This document shows, piece by piece, positions 35,526-43,428 of a DNA stretch of 64,000 nt. This stretch comes from Candidatus Melainabacteria bacterium. Its GTDB lineage: Bacteria; Cyanobacteriota; Vampirovibrionia; Obscuribacterales; Obscuribacteraceae. The stretch's first letter is position 1; every line of letters starts with the position of its first letter. The translations under genes were made by a program, and so were the position numbers. The DNA lies in the NCBI GenBank assembly GCA_003151275.1, contig PLXC01000026.1, positions 62,001 to 126,000 on the forward strand, given 5' to 3'. A model generated the notes under the pieces. That model saw only the letters and a list, made by a program, of their open reading frames with translations, ran no database searches and was not told where the DNA came from.

Positions 35526-36527
35526 TCAATCAATCTTCTTGCCACAGACCCCGCAGAACTGAAAGCCGGCCGGGATTTGGGCGTCGCATGACTTGCAAGT
35601 TGTGCTCTCTGAAGCTGTGCCTTCTGAAGTTGAGTTGTCTGAGTTCGATTGATTCGTTCCGGCCGGACCGGCAGCTTTGCATCTAATTACGCCATAATCC
35701 ATTTCTGTTTTCTTGCGAAAGGACTTCAACCCTTCAGCCGTCTCAGCCGCACCTGCGTGTAACGTCAGCCAATCACGGGCGTGTCCAATGGTCATCGACC
35801 ATGAAAAATCACGCCAGAAGTTTAGCTGCTGTTTTGTATAGCGCGTGCATTCAGGCAATTTTTTGTAGAGTTTTTCCGCCATCTGCTGAACGGTCTCGTC
35901 AATCATCGAATACGGCACCACTTGATTAACAAGCCCCCAATCCAGGGCGGTGTACGCATCAATGCTCTCGCACAGCAGTAACATTTCGCGCGCTCGTCGA
36001 TCGCCGATAATTAGGGGCAGCCATTGTGTAGCGCCACCAGCAGCGACACTACCGCGGGCTGCTCCAACTTGTTTGATGGTGACATGATCCGCAGCAATGG
36101 CCAGATCACAAGCCATGTTCAATTCGTTTCCGCCGCCCACAACCATGCCATTCAATCTGGCAATTGTCGGCTTGCCGATATTGCGTAACCGATCGTGCAT
36201 CTCAATGAATGCGTACATCCACTTGTAGTAATCGTTCGGTTTTTTAAGAATGTATTCGTCTTGCTCCTTCAAGTCAGCACCTGTGCAAAATGCTTTCTCA
36301 CCAGTGCCGGTGACGACCACTACTGCGATGTTGTCGTCCACGCTCGAATCTAAAAATGCAGCAGCCAACTCTTTCAGCGTTGTGTAATCGAAGCAGTTCA
36401 AAACCTCAGGTCTGTTGATCGTGATCGTCGAGATGTAGCTCTTCTTCGTGTAAATTATTCGACGGAAGCCAAACGATTCAGGCGGTGCGCCTGTGATTGA
36501 CGATTCGATCGATGGCGATTGCGGCAT
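35526..36527 (-). CDS. Crotonase-family protein with C-terminal zinc ribbon
   Basis: The product has 333 residues, longer than usual crotonases (about 260). A good AAGGGG ribosome site precedes the ATG. The crotonase part has Cys-Thr-Gly-Ala-Asp-Leu-Lys-Glu and Val-Gly-Gly-Gly-Asn-Glu-Leu-Asn-Met-Ala-Cys-Asp, but the second-Glu region is replaced by Gly-Ser-Val-Ala-Ala-Gly-Gly-Ala-Thr, so hydratase chemistry may be altered. After a Ser/Thr/Asn-rich linker, the last 25 residues hold Cys-x-x-Cys ... Cys-x-x-Cys, a zinc-ribbon-like tail. Exact reaction unknown; a ring-modifying hydrolase or isomerase in the acyl-CoA route is possible. Confidence 0.8.
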   Translation of the reverse strand: MPQSPSIESSITGAPPESFGFRRIIYTKKSYISTITINRPEVLNCFDYTTLKELAAAFLDSSVDDNIAVVVVTGTGEKAFCTGADLKEQDEYILKKPNDYYKWMYAFIEMHDRLRNIGKPTIARLNGMVVGGGNELNMACDLAIAADHVTIKQVGAARGSVAAGGATQWLPLIIGDRRAREMLLLCESIDAYTALDWGLVNQVVPYSMIDETVQQMAEKLYKKLPECTRYTKQQLNFWRDFSWSMTIGHARDWLTLHAGAAETAEGLKSFRKKTEMDYGVIRCKAAGPAGTNQSNSDNSTSEGTASESTTCKSCDAQIPAGFQFCGVCGKKID

Positions 36528-36590
36528 GTTCAGACCCCTTTATACAATTTGTTCAAGGATGCTATCCGAGGATAGTCTTTCCGAAATAGC

Positions 36591-36914
36591 CTAAGTACCA
36601 GCGATTGCCGGAACTTTTTCTACATCGGCGAACATGACGTAGGTGACGTCCTTTGCAAAACTCATAAGGTTCTTTGTGGAGGCTCGTCCTTCTGGTGACG
36701 ACATCGCCGCTTGTAAATCTTCGGCACTATCGAAATAAAGTTCAGCCATCAAGTGATATTCAGATTCACCGCCTGGTGTGCCGGTTACGCGGGCTACTTC
36801 GACTTTTTTCAAACCAGGTAATTTGCTAGCCAGTGGAATGTGCGTGTTGAAATACTGGTCATCAAAGTCCTGCACATTTGCGGACTTTTTGTAGAGTGCG
36901 ACGAGCTTAACCAT
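36591..36914 (-). CDS. EthD-like small dimeric alpha/beta-barrel protein
   Basis: The product has 107 residues with GAGGAT before the ATG. The pattern (Val-Lys-Leu-Val-Ala-Leu-Tyr-Lys ... Phe-Asp-x-Tyr-Phe-x-x-His-Ile-Pro-Leu-Ala ... Leu-Pro-Gly-Leu-Lys) fits the EthD/dimeric ferredoxin-like barrel family, whose members serve as accessory or monooxygenase-like proteins in degradation clusters. It starts 10 bases after the thioesterase stop. Its specific role is unknown. Confidence 0.8.
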   Translation of the reverse strand: MVKLVALYKKSANVQDFDDQYFNTHIPLASKLPGLKKVEVARVTGTPGGESEYHLMAELYFDSAEDLQAAMSSPEGRASTKNLMSFAKDVTYVMFADVEKVPAIAGT

Positions 36915-36924
36915 GGCTATATCC

Positions 36925-37380
36925 TCATGTCTTTGATTGTTCGGTAGTGCTAGAAACGGAATAATTTTGTCCGGCGAGTTGGTTGATGATCGATAATTCT
37001 TTCATCTTGTTCTCAAGCCAAGTCTTCTCGATCACAGATTGTGTGACTGTGCCTCGGGCGATTTTGCCGCGTGTGTTGTAGGCTTCCACATCGCAGACAA
37101 TTTTTTTGTCTCTGATTTCGCTGACAGTAGCTTTGACGCGTACGCTCATACCAGTGACAGTGAGTGTCAAGTGCGAAACCTCAACGTGAGACACCATGCT
37201 TTCTTCGTTAGTTTCTAAAAAAGGAATTAGCACTTTGCGTGCCGCCCATTCAATATGATTTACCAAATCGGAAGTCGAATAAAGATCATGTACGGTTTCG
37301 CCAATGAACTCCGTGCGCATATCTTTGGTTACTAGAATGTTTATTTCCGCTGACTGTCCGATTTCCAATCCCGCCTTCAT
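36925..37380 (-). CDS. Thioesterase-like hot-dog-fold protein
   Basis: The product has 151 residues with AAAGGAG before the ATG. It resembles FlK/PaaI-type hot-dog thioesterases: a helix beginning Ile-Glu-Trp-Ala-Ala-Arg, then Glu-Glu-Ser-Met-Val-Ser-His-Val-Glu-Val-Ser-His-Leu and Thr-Gly-Met-Ser-Val-Arg-Val-Lys-Ala-Thr-Val. Such enzymes release CoA from stalled aromatic thioesters. Position between PaaK and EthD genes supports a rescue role in this cluster. Catalytic residues cannot be fixed by eye. Confidence 0.78.
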   Translation of the reverse strand: MKAGLEIGQSAEINILVTKDMRTEFIGETVHDLYSTSDLVNHIEWAARKVLIPFLETNEESMVSHVEVSHLTLTVTGMSVRVKATVSEIRDKKIVCDVEAYNTRGKIARGTVTQSVIEKTWLENKMKELSIINQLAGQNYSVSSTTEQSKT

Positions 37381-37406
37381 GCCATATTCTCCTTTCTCAT
37401 CTGCGA

Positions 37407-38729
37407 TTAGGTGTTTTCTTTTCTGCGATCGATGACGCGAACGGCTTTGCCTTCGCTGCGTGCTATAGATTTTGGTTTCAAAAGAATGACGTCGGCTGTC
37501 AGCCCTAAGCCGTCCTTAAAGAGAACTTGTATTCTCTCGGTCAACGCGGACAATTCGACATGCCCATCATCGAAGTTGCCCCAGCGCCCCAACAGTTGTT
37601 CAGTGATCTCCACTTGCACTTCCAGTGTGTCTAACGCTTTTTTTCTTTCCAGAACTAACTGGTAATTTGGCGCCAGTTCTTCTATTTGAAGGAGCACCTT
37701 TTCGATCTCAGAAGGATAAAGATTGACGCCGCGGATAATGAGCATGTCATCCAACCGTGCTCGAACACGGGCCATCCGCACCATGCTGCGACCACAAGGA
37801 CAGTGTTCAATTGACAACTTTGAGATATCGCCAGTGCGATATCTCAGCACGGGGATCGCTTCCTTCGTTAGCGTCGTGAAAACTAATTCGCCTTCTTCGC
37901 CATAGGGTAATGACTCCCCAGTCTTTGGATCAATAATCTCAGGCAGAAAATGATCTTCCCAGATGTGCAATCCGTTTCTGCCTTGAAGGCATTCCATCGA
38001 CACGCCTGGACCCATGACTTCGCTCAGTCCGTAAATATCCACTGCTTTGATTTTCAGCAAACTTTCTATCTGAGTACGAAATTCTTCTGTCCACGGTTCC
38101 GCGCCGAAGATGCCAATTTCCAGACTGATTGAATCTCGAGGAATCCCCAACTCTTGCAGAGTGAAGGCAATGTTCAAGGCATATGACGGGGTCGAACATA
38201 AAACGCGCGCTTTAAAATCTTGCAAAAGCAATATTTGCTGTTGGGTTCTGCCACCAGATGCGGGGACAACAGTGGCCCCCAATTTTTCTGCGCCATAATG
38301 CAGGCCCAAGCCACCGGTGAATAATCCATATCCATAACTGTTGTGGATAATGTCGCCCGGTCTAGCTCCAGCGGCAGCCAACGAACGGGCCACCACTTCC
38401 GCCCAAACCTCGATGTCGGCTTTGGTGTAACCGACTACCGTCGGCTTTCCTTTTGTGCCTGAAGAGCAATGCAAGCGGCTGACATTGCTAAGCGGCTCGG
38501 AGAAGAGACCGAAGGGATAGTACTCGCGCAAGTCTGACTTACGAGTAAAAGGAAGGCGTTTGAGGTCAGCAAGCGTCTTTATGGAATCTGGGCGCACGCC
38601 TGCGTCATCGAATGCTTTGCGGTAAAACGGCACCCGATCATAGGTTCGCTGAACCGTTTGAACAAGTCGCGTCAGCTGCAATTGTTCAAGATCGGCTCTA
38701 GCCAGACATTCAAGCTGACTATTCCACAT
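37407..38729 (-). CDS. paaK: Phenylacetate-CoA ligase-like AMP-forming enzyme
   Basis: I start at the ATG at 38729 (440 residues) because the next residues (Trp-Asn-Ser-Gln-Leu-Glu-Cys-Leu) match the PaaK N-terminus; a GTG at 38753 adds eight residues. The AMP-binding P-loop [14 protein letters not shown] is intact. [11 protein letters not shown] and Asp-Ile-Tyr-Gly-Leu-Ser-Glu-Val are family motifs, and Arg-Tyr-Arg-Thr-Gly-Asp is the hinge region. It activates an aromatic acid, probably phenylacetate, with ATP and CoA. Other aryl acids cannot be excluded. Confidence 0.92.
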   Translation of the reverse strand: MWNSQLECLARADLEQLQLTRLVQTVQRTYDRVPFYRKAFDDAGVRPDSIKTLADLKRLPFTRKSDLREYYPFGLFSEPLSNVSRLHCSSGTKGKPTVVGYTKADIEVWAEVVARSLAAAGARPGDIIHNSYGYGLFTGGLGLHYGAEKLGATVVPASGGRTQQQILLLQDFKARVLCSTPSYALNIAFTLQELGIPRDSISLEIGIFGAEPWTEEFRTQIESLLKIKAVDIYGLSEVMGPGVSMECLQGRNGLHIWEDHFLPEIIDPKTGESLPYGEEGELVFTTLTKEAIPVLRYRTGDISKLSIEHCPCGRSMVRMARVRARLDDMLIIRGVNLYPSEIEKVLLQIEELAPNYQLVLERKKALDTLEVQVEITEQLLGRWGNFDDGHVELSALTERIQVLFKDGLGLTADVILLKPKSIARSEGKAVRVIDRRKENT

Positions 38730-38810
38730 GAATACTTCTGACTGTATTGCCACAGACGTTTTTACAGTTGGAACGAAGGCACCATAATAGCGCTTTGCTG
38801 CTGTTTTATA

Positions 38811-39557
38811 TCACTCGACAACAGTGATTGCAGGAAGGACTAATCCGTAGCCTTCGAGAAGAGGTTTCATTTCCTCATACCAGGAAACGCGAACGTCGTG
38901 GTTGTCGCGCTGTTTTAGCTTTAACTTCTGATATTCCTTATTGCTTTCAGTGTCGGTTTTGCCGAAGACTTTGTTCACTTTTGGGAACCAGAAATCGAGG
39001 GCGCGCTGTACGTCAGGTCGGGTTTTCATGTCGGCTGCAAGCTTTCGAACCCAAGTTTCACCGTGCTTGACGTGCATCCATTCTTCTTTTTCAATTTGCA
39101 GCATCGTGCGGGACCAAGGACCCCAACTGCACTCGACTGCATCTCTCAATTGATGCCCAGCGGCTCTGTCCATCAGGAAATTAAACATGACCAAGTCTTC
39201 CCAAGTTTTGATGGGCTCGTAGAAAACTTGCATGCGATGCTTCATTTTGTCTTCATTAATCAACTTGTAAACGTCGACTCCAAGTCGTTCGAGAAGGTCA
39301 TACATGGCCTTGCCGTGGCGGACTTCGTCTTTGACGATGTTTGCCATGGCGAGCTTCTCAGCTACAGTCGGAGCGCCTTCGATCCACGGAATATAACCAT
39401 AAGCACCTGATAATTCAGAGTCGGCTTGCGCGATCATCAAGGTCAAAAGGTGTTCTTTATACGCTCCTGTAATCTCATCAGGAGACTCAAGCTTCTCTCC
39501 GCTGACGATCTTCTTCATCATGGCTTCATGTTTAGCCTTTTCATCCATCACAAGCAT
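38811..39557 (-). CDS. PaaA/PaaC-like ferritin-like diiron protein
   Basis: The product has 248 residues with AAGGAG 6 bases before the ATG; it is the first gene of the minus-strand cluster. It belongs to the phenylacetyl-CoA epoxidase catalytic family by sequence look: candidate diiron ligands are Glu48 (Asp-Ser-Glu-Leu-Ser), Glu78 and His81 (Asp-Glu-Val-Arg-His), an acidic residue near 130-142, and Glu159 with His162 (Glu-Glu-Trp-Met-His). PaaA is normally about 300 residues and works with PaaB, C, D and E; none of those is in this window. So either partners lie elsewhere or this is a different diiron oxygenase-like enzyme. Confidence 0.82.
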   Translation of the reverse strand: MLVMDEKAKHEAMMKKIVSGEKLESPDEITGAYKEHLLTLMIAQADSELSGAYGYIPWIEGAPTVAEKLAMANIVKDEVRHGKAMYDLLERLGVDVYKLINEDKMKHRMQVFYEPIKTWEDLVMFNFLMDRAAGHQLRDAVECSWGPWSRTMLQIEKEEWMHVKHGETWVRKLAADMKTRPDVQRALDFWFPKVNKVFGKTDTESNKEYQKLKLKQRDNHDVRVSWYEEMKPLLEGYGLVLPAITVVE

Positions 39558-39689
39558 GGTCGTCTCCTTACGAGGCTGCGCCTCTAGTCTGCTAATCCGA
39601 TCGCTGATTCCGTGGTCACGAACTCGTTACGCAAGGTCTAACACGTACGTAAGAGAAGCCTGAAAGTTGTTGCATTCAATATATCATGA

Positions 39690-39699
39690 GGGATATCCC
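39690..39699. promoter_or_regulatory. Perfect palindrome in divergent promoter gap, possible operator
   Basis: GGGATATCCC lies 130-145 bases upstream of the PaaA-like gene and 35 bases upstream of the CPBP gene. A nearby ACGTACGT palindrome (39642-39649) is also present. Either may be a regulator site. No cognate regulator is encoded in the window. Confidence 0.25.
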
Positions 39700-39734
39700 A
39701 AATAACGCTCGATAGTGAGCTTGCGCTTCAACTA

Positions 39735-42700
39735 ATGACCGCTGAGCAAACCGAAACGCACGAGTCGGGGGGCGCCCCAATCCAACTGCCAAGAACAAGC
39801 CACCTTCCCTGGTGGTTGATTTTTGCGGGATTAGTTGGGCTGCTTATTTTTCTCGCAAAGGATGAGGCTGTTTTTCCCAACGCATCCCTTGACTTGAAAA
39901 TGCCGCGGGCTGAAATTATTCAGCGCTCAGCCGAATGGGCGAAAAGATTAGGCTATGACCCAAACGGCAGCATAAAATCGACCACTTTTTCCTGGGATGC
40001 GAATGCCAAAACTTTCCTTGAATTTGAGCTTGGGGCAGAGCGAGCCAATCAGGTAATGAAGGGCGATGTGCCAATTTGGTACTGGCGTACAAGGTTTTGC
40101 CGTGAGTCACAGCAGGAAGAGATGCGCGTTTTCGTCACACCAGCCGGGCGGTTGCTCGCTTTTAGCTGGTATTTGCAAAATGATACGCCGGTTCCTAATG
40201 TCAGTCACGCTCAGGCGGAGAAGATCGCTGAGCAGTTCTGCAAGGATTCAGCCGAACTTTCGTTAAGCGATTACGTGCTCGTCAATGATGCCACTGAAAC
40301 TTTGGCTGCGCGCACCGATCACTCTTTCACCTGGGAGCAAAAGTCAGAGGATATCCGAGGCGCTAAACAGCGCGTCTCAGTGCGCGTTTCCGGCAATGTG
40401 GTTTCCCGTTTTAATCACTATCTCAAAGTGCCTGAGGTTTGGGAAAACAAGTTCAAAATGATCCGTAGTTACAACGCGCTTTTGGCGCAGGTGGCCCGGG
40501 TTTTTTATTATCTGCTCAACGCGGCGGCAGTGTTTTTCTTCTTCAGAGCCGTTGCCACTCACAATATCAAGTGGAAGCTAGTCCTAACCATCGGTGCAGT
40601 TTTTGCTGCGGGGTTGGTGCTTGAAAATTGCAACAACGCGGCTCGGATTTTTGAAGGTTACTCCACTAGCCAGACGGTGCAAGCTTATCTCACCAATTAC
40701 TACATCGAAGTGGCCATAAATGCCCTGCGGGTACTCGTGCTCAGCGCCTGCTTCTTGGCGGCTGCGGAAACATTTTATCGCGTTCATTATAGAGATAAAA
40801 TTGCCGTCGAGAATTATTTCCGCGTTAAAGGTTTATCGACGAATCAAGTCAAAGTTGGTTTGTGGGTTGGCTTTTGCGGCTGTGGAATTGCCCTTGGCTG
40901 GGTTGTTTTCTTTTACCTTGTTGGAGAACGTGTCGGAGTTTGGTGCCCGCTTGGTATTACCAACTACGAGGTTCTGAGCAGCGCTTTCCCCTTCTTTTCT
41001 GCGATGTGTTTAGGTGTTCAAGCATCAGTTTCCGAAGAAATTCTTTATAGATTATTTGCTCTTTCATTAGCTCGCATGGTTGTGAAAAATTTTTGGTTGG
41101 CCAACTTGTTGCAAGCTGCCGCCTGGGGTTTCATGCACAGCACATATCCGCAGCAGCCGGCGTACGCACGGGGAATTGAACTGACCTGTTCAGGCTTGGT
41201 CTTCGGTTGGATCATGAATAGATTTGGCTTGCTGCCTTGCATTGCTGCTCACTACTTGTTGGATGCATTCCTTGACTCACAAGCCTTGCTTCGATCGGCT
41301 GTGCCCACACTACAGCTGAGTGCATTCCTGCCGATCATCCCCCTTTTAGCAGCGGCAGTGCTCTCGGCTATTCTTACTCGGCGTAAATTGGTACCAGATT
41401 CAGAGGCTAGTAACCAATCAATTCCAAGCCCGGATCATCCGGAACACTTCCCGGCTATTGATGTGCCACCATTTCAATATCGACCGCTAGCGAAGATGAA
41501 GCGTTTGGCGCTTGTCTGTGTGATCGTAGTCGCTGTGCCGCTTGGGCTTTACTTGCGCTCAGCTCCTGCAGTTGGTGATGGATTTCACTTGCAGATCAGT
41601 CGAGATCAGGCATTGGCGAAAGCACGCCAGATCATGCAGAAACATGGTGTTTCCTCGGCGAATTATCTGTATTGCGCGTGGCTTGATGATCAGATTTCTA
41701 CTCTGGAAATGCAATATGTTTACGAAAAAGCCGGACTGCAACGCGTCCTTGAGTTGGCTCCCCTAACTCAAACGGGACTGATGTGGAGAGTGCGTTTTTT
41801 CAAACCGCAACAAGTAGATGAGTACGAAGTACAAATGGACGGCAGCGGCTCAGAAGTGTCTTTTGACATTACTAAGTCTGATGAAGACGCCAGCCCACAT
41901 GTTTCTGAACTCGATGCCAAAAAATTAGTTGAACAATACATTAGTTCAGTCAATCCGCATGTAAATGATCGCCAGTTTGTCAACGTTTCAGAAGATCTGA
42001 AACCGGCTAGGTTGGACTATACGTTTTCCTTCAAAGTACCAAACTTCAAGGTCGGTGACGCCGATTACAAATTGAGTACCGCGCTCATGGGCAATGAGGT
42101 TTCCAGTTTTGGACAGGGATGGTTGTTGCCGGACAAGTGGAAATGGGAGCGCAATAAAAAAACTGAACGTGACGAGATTGCCCGCCAAGTGAAAACCGCA
42201 TCAACTGTACTTATAGCAATTGCGATTTTATGGTGGGCGTTTGGTTTACTACGCACTGGCACTGTCAGATGGCGCGTCTCGGCATTGCTGGCGATACCAG
42301 TCGCGTTGCTTATGCTGGTCATAGAGATCAACGATTTGCCCATGCTCTACAGGTCGTACATGACTATAAAACCTCTCTCTACTTTTGCCGCTGAGCAATT
42401 GCTTAGCTCGCTCACCAACGTGATGAGCAAATTTATCGAAGTTGCTCTAGGTGGTGCGTTTGCGCTAGCGGTATTCCGAATGCTGTTTCCGGACACCAGC
42501 ATCGTGTCTATTCTGCGAACAACTCTTAGACCGGCGGATGAGGATAGGGACGCACAGAGAAATATTTGGTTAGACGCTGTGGCCGCTGCATATGCCTTGG
42601 TCGTCTGTGATTGGTTGATCGATTGCCTCGGATTCTCGATTCAATCTCATCTATCACCCGCGGTGCCTTTAAAGTATTTGACCAATGTGTGCAGTAATGC

Positions 42701-43145
42701 AAATATCTACAGTGGTGCTGTAGACTATTTCATCAACGCCTTTCTCAAAGGATTGAATGATCTGCTCTTACTTAGTGTTGTGGTTGGTGTTTACGCAAAA
42801 TATATCGGGAAACCTTGGCTCTTTTTTGTGTTCGCTGCCCTGCAAAGCGTGATTTTGAACAGTGACCAAAGATATTGGCAAGACTTTGCAGTACTGTCAG
42901 TGACTGGGTTTTTAAGTTCGTCTCTATACTGGACGTTTGTGATATTTTTCGCGCGCCGAAATATTCTGGCATATTTCTTGGCTGGATATGCGGCGCTGCT
43001 ATTTCGGAAGTTACCTGCACTGGTCGAACATGCTTTGCCTTGCTACGCCGCCGACGTGGTATCGGTGGTGGTGCTATTGTTGCTGCCTGTCATCTACCTG
43101 CTCTCTTTGCTCTTCACTGTTCGCAAAAAAACGAGGCTCGACTGA
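39735..43145 (+). CDS. Large, internally duplicated CPBP-family (Abi-type) membrane protein
   Basis: The product has 1136 residues. Half one (about 1-540) has an N-terminal helix, a soluble PepSY-like part and about eight helices with the CPBP intramembrane protease motifs: Glu434-Glu435-x-x-x-Arg439, Phe-Met-His468 and His506-x-x-x-Asp. Half two (about 590-1136) repeats the plan: helix, soluble part with a similar Asp-(His/Tyr)-(Ser/Thr)-Phe strand, then helices, but lacks the EExxxR motif. CPBP proteases cleave membrane peptides, for example CAAX or bacteriocin-related substrates. The first copy looks competent. The ribosome site is weak. Confidence 0.85.
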   Translation: MTAEQTETHESGGAPIQLPRTSHLPWWLIFAGLVGLLIFLAKDEAVFPNASLDLKMPRAEIIQRSAEWAKRLGYDPNGSIKSTTFSWDANAKTFLEFELGAERANQVMKGDVPIWYWRTRFCRESQQEEMRVFVTPAGRLLAFSWYLQNDTPVPNVSHAQAEKIAEQFCKDSAELSLSDYVLVNDATETLAARTDHSFTWEQKSEDIRGAKQRVSVRVSGNVVSRFNHYLKVPEVWENKFKMIRSYNALLAQVARVFYYLLNAAAVFFFFRAVATHNIKWKLVLTIGAVFAAGLVLENCNNAARIFEGYSTSQTVQAYLTNYYIEVAINALRVLVLSACFLAAAETFYRVHYRDKIAVENYFRVKGLSTNQVKVGLWVGFCGCGIALGWVVFFYLVGERVGVWCPLGITNYEVLSSAFPFFSAMCLGVQASVSEEILYRLFALSLARMVVKNFWLANLLQAAAWGFMHSTYPQQPAYARGIELTCSGLVFGWIMNRFGLLPCIAAHYLLDAFLDSQALLRSAVPTLQLSAFLPIIPLLAAAVLSAILTRRKLVPDSEASNQSIPSPDHPEHFPAIDVPPFQYRPLAKMKRLALVCVIVVAVPLGLYLRSAPAVGDGFHLQISRDQALAKARQIMQKHGVSSANYLYCAWLDDQISTLEMQYVYEKAGLQRVLELAPLTQTGLMWRVRFFKPQQVDEYEVQMDGSGSEVSFDITKSDEDASPHVSELDAKKLVEQYISSVNPHVNDRQFVNVSEDLKPARLDYTFSFKVPNFKVGDADYKLSTALMGNEVSSFGQGWLLPDKWKWERNKKTERDEIARQVKTASTVLIAIAILWWAFGLLRTGTVRWRVSALLAIPVALLMLVIEINDLPMLYRSYMTIKPLSTFAAEQLLSSLTNVMSKFIEVALGGAFALAVFRMLFPDTSIVSILRTTLRPADEDRDAQRNIWLDAVAAAYALVVCDWLIDCLGFSIQSHLSPAVPLKYLTNVCSNANIYSGAVDYFINAFLKGLNDLLLLSVVVGVYAKYIGKPWLFFVFAALQSVILNSDQRYWQDFAVLSVTGFLSSSLYWTFVIFFARRNILAYFLAGYAALLFRKLPALVEHALPCYAADVVSVVVLLLLPVIYLLSLLFTVRKKTRLD

Positions 43146-43428
43146 CCAGAGCTTAGTCTAATTCGATATTCTTCTGAAAGCTAGTTCTCTACCACTTCAT
43201 TAAAACGGTAAGATACCTCCAAATTGTCTTGTCTGAAATGTTAGAAAAACAAATTTTATTTCTTACGTTTTCTGAGCCCGTCTTCCTTGGGCCGCCCACA
43301 GTCGTAAGTTCTGTGCGTCGCAACTGCAAGCAACACCAATAAGAGGGGCTTTTATCAAAGCAGTCAACTGGTGCGAACTAGCTCGCCGTCACATCCGGAC
43401 GGCACATTGGAGATGGCATCTAACGGTC
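43146..43428. other. Convergent intergenic gap with a hairpin
   Basis: Between the CPBP and TadG-like genes. GCCGTC (43385-43390) and GACGGC (43398-43403) form a hairpin 26-44 bases beyond the minus-strand TadG-like stop, a possible terminator without a clear T-run. No ORF or tandem repeat is visible. Confidence 0.4.
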
